64,000 nucleotides of DNA from Selaginella moellendorffii (taxonomy: Eukaryota > Streptophyta > Lycopodiopsida > Selaginellales > Selaginellaceae), in the NCBI RefSeq assembly GCF_000143415.4, contig NW_003314275.1:2222697-2286696 (forward strand). Reading direction: 5' to 3'. The notes under the pieces were generated by a model, which worked only from the letters and a program-made list of their open reading frames with translations, was not told the origin of the DNA and searched no databases. Shown piece after piece: positions 1 to 12,102 of this stretch. How positions within the stretch are numbered: position 1 is the first letter of the stretch; the number at the start of each line of letters is the position of its first letter. A program made the translations under genes and the position numbers.

Positions 1-1
1 C

Positions 2-397
2 ACGATTCGACTGTGGGATATCGCCTCGACAGTAACTGGTACCGGCGAGAGTTGGCACGCTCGGAACGACGAGCTGCCGATCGCGAGAACTTTTGGCTGT
101 CACTCCAACACCAGGAACTTTGTTGGACTGTCCGTTGCGAGCTCCGGCGGCGGCTCCGGCGGGCTCATCGCGTCCGGGTCCGAGAACAACGAAGTTTTTG
201 TGTACAGCTCTTCCGTCTCGGAGAGACCCGTCTTCCGGCACAAGTTCAACGATGCGGTCGTGCTGGATGATAAGGCCTTCGTGGGGTCGGTTTGCTGGAC
301 CAAGCAACAAGATCACTTGTCCTTGATCTCGGCAAACTCCGAAGGCATTGTGCAGGTTATACGGGCCACAACAACAGCAACAGCGCGACATACATGA
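2..397 (+). CDS. C-terminal part of a COP1/SPA/RUP-type WD40 protein (partial)
   Basis: The frame is open from the window edge to TGA at 395-397, giving about 131 residues. It starts in a WD repeat end (IRLWDI). The diagnostic stretch NTRNFVGLSV is followed by GLIASGSENNEVFVY and FVGSVCW...ANSEGIVQVI. This order (NxxNFVGLSV, GSExNEVFVY, FxxxVCW, ANSxGxxxV) is the last two propeller blades of the plant COP1, SPA and RUP1/2 group, which recognise or regulate substrates in light and UV-B signalling. RUP proteins also read SENN, so RUP or SPA fits at least as well as COP1. The N-terminus lies outside the window, so a RING, coiled-coil or kinase-like part cannot be judged. Confidence 0.75.
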   Translation, partial: TIRLWDIASTVTGTGESWHARNDELPIARTFGCHSNTRNFVGLSVASSGGGSGGLIASGSENNEVFVYSSSVSERPVFRHKFNDAVVLDDKAFVGSVCWTKQQDHLSLISANSEGIVQVIRATTTATARHT

Positions 398-564
398 CAC
401 ACTGCCGCTGCTGAGGTTGGGCTTTTCTTTTCACATTTTCTTACACTGAATAACGGGACGAGAGATTTTGCTTTTCCCCATTGGAAGAAAGATGGTGGAC
501 ACAACTCGACACACAGGTATCACGTTTTACACACGGAATAACAGGAGTGGCTGTTTCATACGTA

Positions 565-608
<44 letters not shown>

Positions 609-711
609 GCTTTAAGAGAGAAGAAAAATCGACTTGGAACCGAAACTCGCGAGTTAAATAAGTAAAAGAGCACAGCACTCAAAACAAAGACTGTTCTTGG
701 TCAGTTGCCAC
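398..711. other. 3' flank between convergent genes
   Basis: No coding frame of interest is visible. It holds the 3' ends of the WD40 gene (plus) and the AT-hook gene (minus) and the CA microsatellite at 568-605. Confidence 0.6.
568..605. repeat. (CA)19 microsatellite
   Basis: Uninterrupted CA dinucleotides in the intergenic 3' region of two convergent genes. Probably length-variable. Confidence 0.95.
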
Positions 712-1533
712 TCAGGCCCGATCCATGTCTTCGATCGAAGCCTCCGCTAGAGTCCGCTGCTGCTGCTCCCGCTGGGGAGACGATCCGTTCGCAAGCTGAA
801 GGGAGCATCCGAGCTCAACAGGAAGGGGCTGCTGCTGCTGCTGCTGCTGCTCTACCAAACAACTCTTTCCGGCCTCGATGAATCCAGCAGTGGGAGTTTG
901 GACACCAAACAAGGGAGGCACCACAGGAGCAAATCCGAGCTGCTGCCCGTGATCTCTGACTGGAGTGTGGTGCCTGGAGCTGGAGACGTCGAGCGGATTC
1001 TCGGCCAGTGCCGGTGGCATTACCACCGCTTGCGAAGAACTCGGAGTGGTCGAGGAGGCCGGGACTGGGCTGGAAAGCCGAGCAGTGGCGGCAGCACCTC
1101 CGCGGCTTCCACCGGCAAATCTCACATTTGGAGCGATGTCGTTGGCGGTGGTGATCGGAACGCAAAGTCCCGGCCCAAACACGACGCCGCGGAGGATGGT
1201 GTCCGTCTCGCCCACCCGGACGGTGAGAATGTAGCCGGCGTCGAAGGAGCCGTCGAGCACGCCATGGACCGACTGGCCGACGAGCGACGCGTCCACTTGT
1301 GGGGGGCTCAGTGGGTCGATCTTCCTCTTCCGGACCTTCCTGGCGGGGGTTGGACCAACGCCACCATTGGTGCCCAGCTGCGGGCTGGCGGCGGCGGCGG
1401 CGGCGGCGGCGGCGATGGTGTCGCACTTCCGAGGCCGGCCTCTTCGTTTCTTCACTGGGGAGGCGGCGCCGCCCTCTTCCGGCGGCCGGGGGGTGCCGGT
1501 CTTGGGCGGATCAACGCCGGGAGCATCCACCAT
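712..1533 (-). CDS. AT-hook DNA-binding protein
   Basis: 273 residues from the ATG at 1533. The start is chosen because an AG splice acceptor lies just upstream (1558-1560), so the longer open frame reaching 1767 runs into an intron and the ATG sits just inside an exon. Near residue 30 is a classic AT-hook, KKRRGRPRK, which binds the minor groove of AT-rich DNA, followed by an alanine run and a second basic stretch (ARKVRKRKID). The conserved core then reads GQSVHGVLDGSFDAGYILTVRVG and DTILRGVVFGPG. It is typical of the plant family annotated as AT-hook motif-containing proteins, of unproven function. The tail is low-complexity with a glutamine run. Nuclear location is inferred. Confidence 0.8.
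   Translation of the reverse strand: MVDAPGVDPPKTGTPRPPEEGGAASPVKKRRGRPRKCDTIAAAAAAAAASPQLGTNGGVGPTPARKVRKRKIDPLSPPQVDASLVGQSVHGVLDGSFDAGYILTVRVGETDTILRGVVFGPGLCVPITTANDIAPNVRFAGGSRGGAAATARLSSPVPASSTTPSSSQAVVMPPALAENPLDVSSSRHHTPVRDHGQQLGFAPVVPPLFGVQTPTAGFIEAGKSCLVEQQQQQQQPLPVELGCSLQLANGSSPQREQQQRTLAEASIEDMDRA
828..851. repeat. (CTG/CAG)n repeat encoding a glutamine run
   Basis: About eight GCT units on the plus strand, read as CAG on the coding minus strand, give the glutamine run of the AT-hook protein. A second triplet repeat (GGC, 1388-1412) encodes its alanine run. Confidence 0.9.
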
Positions 1534-2269
1534 CGGCCTCAACTCGCGAGAAATAATCTGAGCAAAGAGGGAAGAAAACAGAAACCAGTTTCTGAGAGTC
1601 CACAGATTCAAAAACAAATCAAGGAACAGTGTGATTCTTTTCTTTCTTTTTGTTTGGAGCTCTAACGTGGAGTCAGCGAGGCATTCAGAGAACAAGGTAA
1701 ACTGATGGTTCCCAAAACACCCAAGAAAAAAGAAATCCCAAGATCGATTAAGAAAATGAACAAGCACTTTGGCTCCCGGTCAAAAGAAACACAGGCAAAC
1801 ATTCCACGGCGCATGCGAAAGCGAGCCTCTTTTGACAAGGGAGACAAAGTCAATAGCAATGTAGCAACTGGAAAGATTCGATCTTGGCCAGCGGAAGCGC
1901 TCGCTAGGGTTTTGGGAGACAACAAAGAACCGAAGCAAGAAAACTGAAGAAGCAAGAAAACGCGAAGCAAGAAAATGCCCAAGAAGAGGAGAGAGAACAA
2001 GAACCTGTTGATCGCGATCAAGCGCGCTTCCTCCGCTCGCCCGCCACTCTCCCAAGCTTCTTTCTCCCCATGGCGGTAGCACGGGCACCAATGCGCGCGC
2101 CGCTAACCTTTGCTTACCGCTTAATTAATGTCACAGAATGTACACCCACACTAACAGAATATCCTCCTAGCAGACAGAATATACGACATTGGTATATGCC
2201 ATCTGATCTTTTTAAATTTAAATTTTGGGGTTTAGGAGTTTAGGGTTCTTCGATAGAAACGCTTCATCT
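1534..2269. other. 5' untranslated and promoter region of the AT-hook gene; 3' flank of the next gene
   Basis: A splice acceptor at 1558-1560 (minus strand) shows at least one 5' UTR intron, with the first non-coding exon somewhere in 1690-2090. The exact donor is unclear. No further coding signal is seen. The stretch 2095-2260 is AT-rich intergenic sequence. Confidence 0.5.
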
Positions 2270-3298
2270 TTACATTTTGGAGAGGTAGTGGTAGACTCCC
2301 CGGCCGGATTTGCGCCCCAGCCAGCCAGCGTCCACGTACTGGGCGAGCAGCGGGCAGGGGCGGTACTTGGCGTCGCCCAGGCCGGCGTGGAGGACGCCCA
2401 TGATCGACAAGCAAGTGTCGAGGCCGATGAAATCCGCGAGCGCCAGCGGCCCCATGGGCTGGTTCGTCCCGAGCTTCATGGCCGTGTCGATCTCCTCCGC
2501 GCTGCTCACGCCCTCGAGCAGCGCGTAGAACGCCTCGTTGATCATCGGCATGAGGATCCGGTTGACGACGAAGCCCGGGAAGTCGCGGGAGCTCACCACC
2601 GTCTTGCCGAATCTATCCGGGGTGATCAGCTTAGCTTCTATAAGATGGGTGCTGCTCTCTTACCTCTCCGCGAGCTCCTTGGTCTGCTCAAAAACTTCGT
2701 CCGCGGTTGCCAGGCCCCGGACGATCTCCACGAGCTTCATCAATGGCGGCGGGTTCATGAAATGCATGCCAATCACCTGTTGGAAAGAACAGAACTCTAG
2801 AGCTTGACACTTCTTAGAACAAGGAGGAGATCACTTACTTGCTGAGGACGTTGCGTAGAGGCAGCCAGCCTTGTGATCGAGATGGAGCTCGTGTTTGACG
2901 CCAGGATCGCCGACGGCTTGAGCAGCCTATCCAGCTCCGAGAAAATCCCCTTCTTCACATTCTCTCGCTCGGAGACAGCCTCGATCACCACATCCGCCGA
3001 GCTCATGTCAGCCAGAGAAGTGGTCGTCGACACGCGCGCCAGAGTCGCATTCGCTTCATCCTGCCAGCGATCAATCAATCTCCCCTTCCTGGATGCGCTA
3101 CAATTCATTTACCTCCGAGATGACGCCCTTCTTCACGAATCTCGCCAGCGACGAGGAAATGCTCTGCAAGCCCCTCGTCAGAGCCGCGCCGTCGGAGTCC
3201 GCCATCACCACGGCCATCTGCGCGGCGGCCGCGAGCTGCGCGATTCCAGCCCCCATTTGCCCTGCGCCTACCACGCCCACGACCCTGACGATCGCCAT
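2270..3298 (-). CDS. 3-hydroxybutyryl-CoA dehydrogenase-like protein (HAD family)
   Basis: Four exons on the minus strand: 3113-3298, 2839-3060, 2664-2777 and 2270-2612, all with GT-AG introns of about 50-60 bases and consistent phase. The product is about 290 residues. It begins with the NAD-binding signature [15 protein letters not shown]. Next come the catalytic-domain motifs EAVSE and [11 protein letters not shown], and then [11 protein letters not shown] with the catalytic His. The C-terminal helical domain reads [15 protein letters not shown] and [18 protein letters not shown], ending in a KSGRGVYHY tail. This is the single-domain NAD-dependent L-3-hydroxyacyl-CoA dehydrogenase fold, like the Arabidopsis protein annotated 3-hydroxybutyryl-CoA dehydrogenase. 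It oxidises 3-hydroxyacyl-CoA to 3-oxoacyl-CoA. The start codon is 160 bases from the divergent TatC start. Confidence 0.93.
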
Positions 3299-3458
3299 AG
3301 CGCACAGGGCTCATGATCCGAAGAACCCTAAACACAGAGCATTTAGTTTGAAGGAATCGAACCCTCGTCGTCTTTTACCCCTTTTAATCATGACTAAAAG
3401 GTCGTTTTTTTAACGGAATTATCATTTCGAAAGAATATCTTCCGTGCTAGGGCTAGCT
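3299..3458. promoter_or_regulatory. Divergent promoter region, HAD gene / TatC gene
   Basis: Only 160 bases separate the two opposite start codons. It contains AACCCTAAA, a telo-box-like motif, at about 3325. Shared or bidirectional promoter use is inferred from spacing. Confidence 0.5.
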
Positions 3459-4685
3459 ATGGCGAGCACGATGCGGCCAGCGCCTCCCGTGTGCTTGTGC
3501 GGCGATGGCGCGGCTTCGTCTAGCAGCTGGACATGGGTGGGAAGAAGCCGAATTTCATTCTCCGCGGTAAGGAGGCCTCGCATTTTCGATTTGGCGATCA
3601 GAAGGAAGAATCGTGTTCTCAAGTGCGTGGCGGCAAAGGCAGAGACGGAGCTGGACGGTGGGAGCTCGAGTGGAACCACTGTGGAGGAGGCGCCACCGGG
3701 TAAGCTCCAAATTCCAACGAAAATTCTAGCAATCTCTTTTGTCCATTCGCTAAACAGCTCCAAGCACAAGGCCTGATGAAAAAATCTCGAGCACGATCTC
3801 TCAAGACTCGTCATCTCCAATTTCGTCTTGGCTCTATCCCGACAAGGAGGACCTCCCCGACGACAAAGAGATGACAATCTTTGAACACTTGGAAGAGCTT
3901 CGGGAGCGTTTGCTCTTGTCGGTCGGAGCCGTGGGAGTGGCAATGCTTGGCTGCTTTGCCTTCGCTAAAGATCTCATCATGTACTTGGAATCACCAGCAC
4001 ACGTACAAGGCGTTCGTTTCCTCCAACTCTCACCCGGCGAGTATTTCTTCACAACTCTAAAGGTATGCTCGCGGTTCTAGAGTTGCAATAATGAGATCTA
4101 TCTGCTTTCTCGTTTCACAGGTCTCTGGTTACTGCGGACTTCTCATCGCCAGCCCAGTCATTCTGTACGAGATCATCGCGTTTGTAGTCCCGGGGCTAAC
4201 TCTGAGCGAGAGAAAGTTCCTGGGGCCTATTGTTCTCGGATCGTCCATTCTCTTCTACGCAGGATTGGCGTTCTCCTACTCGGTGTTGACTCCGGCAGCG
4301 CTAAACTTCTTCGTTTCCTACGCCGAAGGAGTGGTAGAATCGATCTGGTCGATCGACCAGTACTTTGAGTTCATCCTCGTGCTCATGTTTAGCACAGGTC
4401 TCGCCTTCCAGGTTCGTGATGAGGTTTCTTACGTCTTTGGTTCCAAGGTTCCGTGGTTTCCAGGTTCCAGTGATACAACTTTTACTGGGACAAACCAAGC
4501 TTGTCACTGGCGATCAAATGCTATCGGTGTGGAGATATGTTGTTGTCGGTGCTGTTGTTGCTGCTGCAGTTCTCACGCCCTCTACAGATCCGCTAACGCA
4601 GATCCTTTTGGCCGGTCCCTTGATTGGACTGTACCTGGGTGGGGCATCTCTCGTCAAGTTACTCCAAGCTGGAGAGACTTCCTGA
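3459..4685 (+). CDS. TATC: Chloroplast twin-arginine translocase subunit TatC
   Basis: Four exons: 3459-3699, 3758-4062, 4121-4411 and 4464-4685, all GT-AG and in phase, giving 352 residues. The first about 120 residues are a serine-rich basic transit peptide. The mature protein starts with the TatC hallmark [15 protein letters not shown], which binds the twin-arginine signal peptide. Six hydrophobic segments follow, with the conserved [26 protein letters not shown] and [14 protein letters not shown] stretches. It forms the receptor of the cpTat pathway with Hcf106 and Tha4 in the thylakoid membrane, moving folded proteins by the proton gradient. The ATG at 3459 is the first in frame. The gene abuts an AT-rich repeat desert immediately after its stop codon. 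Confidence 0.97.
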
Positions 4686-7600
4686 GACACATACAAATTC
4701 TAACTATATTTATTAAAACATGTCTATAATTTTAAACATTTATGAGAGGAAATTATTTTCTTTAATAGAAATTTAATATAAACATTACCTTAAGTAGCAC
4801 ATAAGTAATGGTTTCTTGTATTAGAAGTCTACAAAACATTATTAGGAAATTTTGTCATATAAATGACAAGGCTACAATCATCTTGAATGGACAAAAATGT
4901 TGATGATATACATAATGGTTGATTATTCAATAATTATTGTTTATATTCCATATTACTTTTATGCCATTAAATAAAACGACATTTCCATTCTTTTGTACAA
5001 CTAAATAACAAATAAAAAAATTTCCTTTTACCTGTTTCTTATATTTTATTATTTTTTGAATATAGAATAAGATTACAGTCAAACTCTAAAATTAATATAT
5101 TTTTCTTATTTGGAGAAATTAAAAACTCATCAGAAGAAAAATGCAATCCATGATATAATGTATCATTCATTTGAACTTTCCAAATTATAAGATTCATAAA
5201 ATAAAGATAATAATTCAGTATGTTCATTTAATTCATATTTATAACATATTTAGTACTTTCGCTTCCATAAAAGTTTGCAAGTACTTCATTCATTTGAGCT
5301 ACACTTTTTTCTAAAATACTATTAAGACCTTGGAGAATAAGATAACCTGAAATTGTTGAACATTTATCATGACATGACTAACGTTTAGTTATTACATCAA
5401 CAAGCCCTTTTGAGGTAGATACTTGCAATAGTGTAAAACATAAATATAACAGAAATATAGAATAAATTTTTAGCTTTAATTTTAATCATATTATAGCTTA
5501 TTATTATTATCACATATTAGTGTTTTATTATTTAAAAACTTATATTAAAATTGATTTCTTAAAGAGAATATTATAATATAAATTTAGTCTTGTACTTGTA
5601 TGTATTTCTATAAATATATATAAATACTAGAATTATATATTAAGATAGAATGGATCCTTGCTTAAAATTCAAACCTCTATGCTATATATTTGTTTTACTT
5701 ATTCAGATTCAAAGTTCTAATATACTTGCAACTTTCCATTCTTGATGGAGTATATTTCTGTCATCATTGCTCCCAATGGGACTTGCATCTCAAACCTTCA
5801 TGAGATTCAAACTTAAAAAACCTATAATGTGCATAAATTTATTGATTAGCTTTAATTAATTTTAGAGTTTGTACTGAGAGTATTCATCTTTTTCTCAAAG
5901 ATGAGCTTCTAAGAGTTTGAATATTCTTTGATAAATAGCATTTCATTTCCATATCCTCTTAGTGGAAGATCAAGCTTATAATGAATATTATATTGGAATG
6001 ATGGTTGTGCTGAGAGTCAATTATAACATGATGAAGCAACTATATCCTCAGCACATGCCAACTTGATGCTTATTAATATACAATTGCAAGAGGAATTCAT
6101 TTACAAGTATCCCAATAGGTTCATCTAATATATTTGAGTGTGAAATATGTAGTGCTCAAGTGGTGAAGGCATATGTTCATTCTCTTCACCAAATTTTGGC
6201 TCACAAGTGCTTAAAGAAGCTAGACAAAGACATATAATATACCATCAATTAGAAATACAAAAGGTTACTTTAAGCCCCAACACAACTACATCTTAAAGTC
6301 ATATGTGGTGCTCAACTCCCTCATCATTATGATGGCCTTCACAATGTCATAATCCCATAGAATATGCTTCATGGTTTCCACTACCCTACATCCCTTGCAT
6401 TTTGAAGGTCATTAAGAGACTCAGGGGAAATGCCAAGGGTGTCAAGAAGGCCTCAAACAACTATAATGGGTGGTCAAGGCATTAGATTCTTTAAAGAGGA
6501 AAATTTCCAAAATGAAGGATTTGCAATGTATTAAGATAAATAGCCATATAATGATTTTGCCTCCTTCCATAAGGTTAAAAAGCCTCACAGAAGAAGAGTT
6601 CATTGATTCCAATTGATATTTGGTAAAAGAAATTGAGGATGAAGCAATTTCACAATGCTATAGCAAAAGGTTCCTCCAAATGAAAATGGATGGAATTGTG
6701 AGGTCTTTTGAAATTTAGCTATAATGACCATAGGAAATAAAGATTATAGTTTCCATTACTGGAAAGTTCTAATAGTGAAGATGTCAAATGGCCAAAGGCA
6801 TATAAACAGAGGATGCAACTAAAACGTGAAACATTTGCTTTAGAAACTAATCAACCTGCAATTGAAGGGGTTGAGAGGATATGGGGAATGACTCTATATC
6901 CTTTGATAGAAGAACTTTTTTTTTAGTCAGGGTGTAAAAAAATTGAATAGAATATATGTCTGAATGAGAATTTTCATATCTTAGTTGTCTATAGCTCTCT
7001 GTCTAGAATGTCTAATCATAAGAGGCTATTAATTCATCCTCTTAAGATGTTTTAAAGGTTAGGATGTTTTGTTGCACCATGTGAACAAGATACTACCATC
7101 TTTGATAAATTCAAATTACTTAGATTCAAAGAAAATGGTAAATTAGATTAATCAAGATTGGTTAACAACCCCCTTCACAATAAAATAAGTGAATGGTTGG
7201 TCAGCCTATAATACAATGCTATGGATTATGAGTACAATGTCCACTATACCAATTAGAATTTAGCAAAATTCCTCAAGGGAAGAGTTTCTGGGGCATCTAA
7301 GAGGATGTGAGTTTGGGTTGAGTTGGTTTAAACAAAGTTTAGCAATTGGTTCCTCAACTTAAATAGTTGAAGACTTCAGTATAAGCTTGCCATGAGGATA
7401 TAGAAGGACAATAAAGTTGTCTAGACTTTTGTAAATGCTCTTTATAGTGCTATTGGGGCTATTTATGGTCATTAATTGACATTTGAGAGACTATTTTGTG
7501 AAAGAATTGAAGTTTAGACCAAAAGTTCCAACTTGAAGGTCGAGAGTAAGAGTGGAACTAAAAAAAAAGCACTTAAGGAATGTGTAAACAACTAATTTTT

Positions 7601-8575
7601 CCATTCTACTTTAGTCACTTAACCACACCTCCGACCACTTGGAAAAGTTTCACTCACAACCTTCATAAGTCTTATTTTGGACTTGGGCTTGCTAACCTCG
7701 AGAATGGCATCCCTACCACTCAATCTTTGCACTTGGTCCAAGTGCTTCACATGTCCAATCCCATGACCGAAACCCCAAAGTACCACCGACATATTAGCCC
7801 ATTATGCTAAGGCCATGCCCACTCACCTTGGTCACATCGGTGGTTTGACACCATCTACATCATAGTCCCATCTCTCAAAGACTAGGCCATCTGTCTATGA
7901 GTGATCATCCCAGATCCACTCCTTAGCATCCTTAGGATGCCTATAGATATGGGGGATAGCCTTCCCCAATATCCCCTTTATGGTCCCCACCAAGTCCCTT
8001 TCTGCCCATGGCCATGTTCACCAACACTGCCACTGGATCAAGGCCCACAGGCCCGACCACTAAGTCCCACGGTCCTCTGGGACTTCCTTCTCACATGACC
8101 GTATCCTTGGTCTCTACACTATAGGACGGCTCTTCTTCCTTTTCACAATCTGGGACCTTGGGGCAACATTTCGGAATACCATGGCCTTATGCAAGCCTCG
8201 TGGGTACTCTCCCCGCCTTCCGCCTTTGGGTGCTGTAGCTGTGGGCTTAGAGTGAGGTTCCCTTGAGCCACACTAGGTATCCAAGTAGGTAGTGCCACCC
8301 AAACTTGGACTAGGAGCATCAATCAGTCAATCTCCCGGGGGAACTAGAGTCGGCTCTTGAACACTTCACCAAGCTACCCTGTTTGTCAGTTTGTGTTCAC
8401 TCTAGTCTTGGACTTCCCAGTGGGCAGCTCATCACCCAACACTAGTTACAGCCTTCCTGGGCTAAACTGGCCTTTCCTAGCCAAACTGGCTCCACTGTAG
8501 TCCTCCCCCTTACTATACTTTTGGAGCTCACCAAATCCCCCAGGGTCTAGGAGACGAATGCTTTGGGCTTTCACC

Positions 8576-8935
8576 CTCTCAGACTCAAACTTGGACTCGG
8601 ACTTGGACTCGGACTCGAACTCGGCCTCGGTCTCGGCCTTGGTCTCGGTCTCGGTCCCGATCTTAGTCTCGGTCTCGGTCTTGGTCCCAGTCTTGGTCTC
8701 GGTCTCGGTCTTGGTCTCGGTCTCGACCTCGGACTCCATCTCAGGTCCTTCTCAGACTCCATCTCGGATTCCATCTCGGGTCCATCTCGAACTCCATCTC
8801 GGACTCCGTCTCGGTCCATCTCGGACTCCATCTCGGGTCCATCTCAAACTCCATCTCGGACTCCGTCTCGGTCCATCTCGGACTCCATCTCGGACTCCAT
8901 CTCGGTCCATCTCGGACTCCATCTTAGACTCCATC
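8576..8935. repeat. CpG-rich minisatellite (CTCGGT / CATCTCGGACTC units)
   Basis: From 8576 to about 8745 the sequence is a near-perfect 6 bp periodicity of ctcggt/ctcgga. From 8745 to 8935 it changes to a longer unit built on CATCTCGGACTC with GGTCCATCTCG variants. Because the period is a multiple of three, frames stay open on both strands and give Ser/Asp-, Arg/Pro- or Glu/Thr-rich dipeptide strings, which are not a protein signature. Unlike all surrounding sequence it is full of CpG. Confidence 0.9.
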
Positions 8936-9229
8936 TTGGGTCTCTTTTTAGAGCCTCGCTTATTGCTCACTTCGTGCTCATTCCTTGAGCACTTTGTTAG
9001 GAGTTCCACTCCTGCTCTCGACCTTTCAAGTCGGAGCTTTTAGTCCAAATGTGTTACGCTCGTTTGGCTTTCGCTTCAACCATTACCATGTGGTGCCCTT
9101 CCGGCTCCATTTTGGGGCCTAGGGATTTTGTGTCTCACAGAATGAGTATGAAGTGATTGATAAATAAGTCTCTAGAAAGGAATAAAAGAATGACTGACAC
9201 ATATTAAGTGTTGTCACACATGGAAGTGT

Positions 9230-9362
9230 TGAGATTGAGTCTGAGTTGAGTCCAAGACCAAGACTAAGACAAAGTTTGATGCTTAATTTGAGTTCAAGAT
9301 CAAGTCTGAGACCAAGTCTGAAACCAAGTTCGAGACCAAATCTGAGTTCGAATTCGAGGGGT
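9230..9362. repeat. Decayed inverted relative of the CTCGGT minisatellite
   Basis: Repeating gagaccaag / gagtctgag words are the reverse complement of the cttggtctc words at 8640-8720, but with most CpG turned to TG or CA. It is therefore a diverged copy in opposite orientation about 300-600 bp away. Confidence 0.6.
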
Positions 9363-9749
9363 AAAAGCCCAAAGTAATCATCTTTTAGACCTTAGAGGTT
9401 TGGTAAATCTTTGTGGGATAGTAGGAGGAGGATTTTAAGGGAATTAGTGTGACTAAAAAAGGTTATACTCTTGTGGTGAATAATGATATGAATACAAAGG
9501 AGTCCAAAGTTGGGATATACATGGATGAATAAGTGGGGTGACTTAATGAAGTGTTTAAAAGCCAACTCTAATTTCTCCAAGAGATTGGATGATTAATACT
9601 CCCAATCCTAACACTACCTACTTAAATACTTTGAGTGGCTCATTAAAACCTATATGGCTAGGGCACTCTAGTGGTTAAAAGTAGGAAAAGTACCTATAAA
9701 GTTTATTGTTGCAAATGTGACTATGGAGATTGAAAATTATTAATCAGTG

Positions 9750-10780
9750 AGTCATTTTGGATATTCTTTCTTTATTGCCACAATGGCAAGAGGTCGATAT
9801 TGTTAAACCTTTTATTAGTCTTTTGTTCAAGTGTTAGTAAACTTAACTTAACATTTGTACTTAGCCAGACGAGTATAAAGAAGGAATTCCTAAGTGTCTA
9901 TTTAACCAAACATACCTGGTCTAGTTTGTTAGTTCTTTTCTACTTTATGCTTTACTGGCTTGACAAGAACCCCTACAATATTGAGTTTAGTTCCTTAATA
10001 CTTGTTAAATAATAGCTTATTGTATTTGCTAAACACCCTCGCTATCATGCCTTATGTGTTTGTCCCATTCAGTTCCATTAGCTATTTATGGAAAGTGTTT
10101 AAATCTGTGAGTTAGGCATATCTATGGAATGTAGAGCTTGTTGGTATTAAATTCACAATCTAGCACTATTCCATATATAATAAGTTCTTGTGATTATCTC
10201 AGAGACTAACTCTTAGAATTGGGGTGAAAGCCCAAAGTATGCATTCCTTTGGGGAGGGGGGAAGTTGTGAGGGGTCCAAATGTATAGTAGGGATAATGGG
10301 TAGGTCAAGCATAGCCAACCAACCTGAAGCATAATTTAGCTCTTGTTTGTATATATGTCTTTATTCTGTGTTTGGCTTGGGTCTAAGCCCAAGCTCCATA
10401 CCATGTTAATTGATGGAGTACCTATATCCTCTCATTAAACTACTAAAATGCTGAAATAACATTAAACTTTATTTAACTATAATTTGCAAGCTAGTCTTGG
10501 CATTAGGATGCTAAATGCTCTAAGATTGTTCTTATGTCGCTCCGTGCTCATGTCCTTTTGTTCTTTGAGCTATACTCTAGGGAGTTGTTCCGTGCTTTGC
10601 TTCCTTCACTCCTTAGCTCTATGCTTACTTCATTCAATGGCTCAAGGACTTGAAACTTGAGTTCTACTCTGTTGTCATTGGACACATGGCATGTGGCATA
10701 TGGCATATAGAGTGTTTAAGTTTTACTTTATGGTTATTCTATAGTAAATCGCTATAGGATAAAAAGTGAAAACCACATGC
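9750..10780. repeat. Copy 1 of a long direct repeat: LTR-retrotransposon 3' internal end plus LTR
   Basis: Segments at 9755-9790 (ggatattctttctttattgc) and 10195-10780 match 12505-12540 and 12770-13398 in the same order. A purine-rich tract (ggggaggggggaag, about 10251) precedes an LTR-like segment of about 515 bp starting TGTGAGGGG at 10268 and ending in ATTACA near 10775. Similarity continues upstream of the tract, so both copies look like 3' ends of the same element family. No intact gag or pol frame is seen. Confidence 0.55.
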
Positions 10781-11360
10781 ATTACACTTATATTTGGCCT
10801 ATCATCCTAATTTTTTTGATTGTGGAAATAAAGAAAAACAGTGAGGTGCTATATTGACTTCACATTTGGTTAAAGTGCTTGGGTCTAAAAGTATGTCCTA
10901 CTAACATTTGGAACTTCCTCACTACATAATTTGAAATCATCTCTAGGGGTTAGTAAGTGCCCTAAATTGGGATGAAGATATATAGAGGTTTCTCTTCAAG
11001 TGGTTAAAGATGTAAAGTAAAATGGAAAATTTGAGTTATATGTATAAGCTATGACTCAAGTAATTGAGTTTGAGAAAAAAATTCCTAAGCCGATCAAGGC
11101 AATGAAATCAACAGACAAAAAAAAGACTATAGGGATGTTATTTCAAAAAAAGCTACATGGAGGTAATATGTATTACAATATGTGATATTAGCTTGAAGAT
11201 GGGTCAAATAAACATTCAATCCATAGGAGATGTGAAAAATGCCTAGAATGTAATGCACTTTATCTCTCTAATTGGAAAAAGGGTAATTGCTTAATGAAAG
11301 AGCCCTTAATGGCTATTTTATCCCCATTTATCCCCTAAGGTTCCAAGGATCCACGGTGAT

Positions 11361-11551
11361 AGTATATCCAAATCTCATCCCATGATCACATGTGCTACAC
11401 TCACCACAGTATATCCAAATCTCATCCCATGATCACATGCGCTACACTCACTACAGTATATCCAAATCTTATCCCATGATCACATACGTTACGCTCACCA
11501 CAGTATATCTAAATCTCATCTATGATCACATCTATGATCATATGGATTACA
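11361..11551. repeat. 47 bp tandem repeat inside one TRIM LTR
   Basis: Units start at 11361, 11408, 11455 and 11502, the first three exactly 47 bp long, each beginning agtatatc. The opposite LTR (12116-12277) has only one unit, so the LTR at 11249-11551 expanded, or the other contracted, after or during insertion. Confidence 0.9.
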
Positions 11552-11571
11552 CTCACCCCCCCTTCAAAGAT

Positions 11572-11985
11572 GTCAATATCCTCATTAACTATTGACTAAC
11601 AACCCCTACTGAGCCAAGGGGAACCAACACTTCCATTTCCGCACTTAATCTACCAATCCTTCCATTGTCAATCGAACCATTGTCAATATCCTCATTGACT
11701 ATTGACTAACAACCCCTACTGAGCCAAGGGGAACTAACATTTCCATTTCCGCACTTAATCTACCAATCCTTCCATTGTCAATCGAACCATTAGCACCCAT
11801 GCATCATTCTACCAATCCTTCCATTGTCAATCGAACTATTGTCAATCCATTTCCGTCGAACTATTGTCAATCCATTTCCGCACTTAATCTACCAATCCTT
11901 CCATTGTCAATTGAACCATTGGCATCCATGCATCATTCTACCAATCCTTCAATTGTTAATCGAACCATTGTCAATCCATGCATGA
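11572..11985. repeat. About 105 bp tandem repeat in the TRIM interior
   Basis: A unit containing ctattgactaacaacccct and accaatccttccattgtcaa occurs twice in full (from about 11572 and 11678). It is followed by at least three shorter partial copies down to 11985. Non-coding. Confidence 0.85.
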
Positions 11986-12102
11986 TGCATGGATGCCTAA
12001 TACGTAAAATTTCAAATTTAGGGATAAGAATATACTTTGCTCAAGAGTATATTATATTTTTAAGTAGCCATTAATTAATGGGAATCGAACCCGTGCCATT
12101 TT

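Noticed and set aside
898-1665. Long plus-strand frame opposite the AT-hook gene
   Set aside because: Gly/Arg-rich shadow of the minus-strand gene with triplet repeats; no domain.
1534-1767. Longer N-terminus for the AT-hook protein
   Set aside because: The extension crosses a splice acceptor at 1558 and reads as intron; it lacks family likeness.
8446-9043. Acidic or Ser-rich open frames on both strands
   Set aside because: Created by the 6 bp minisatellite, which is open in several frames; not a protein.
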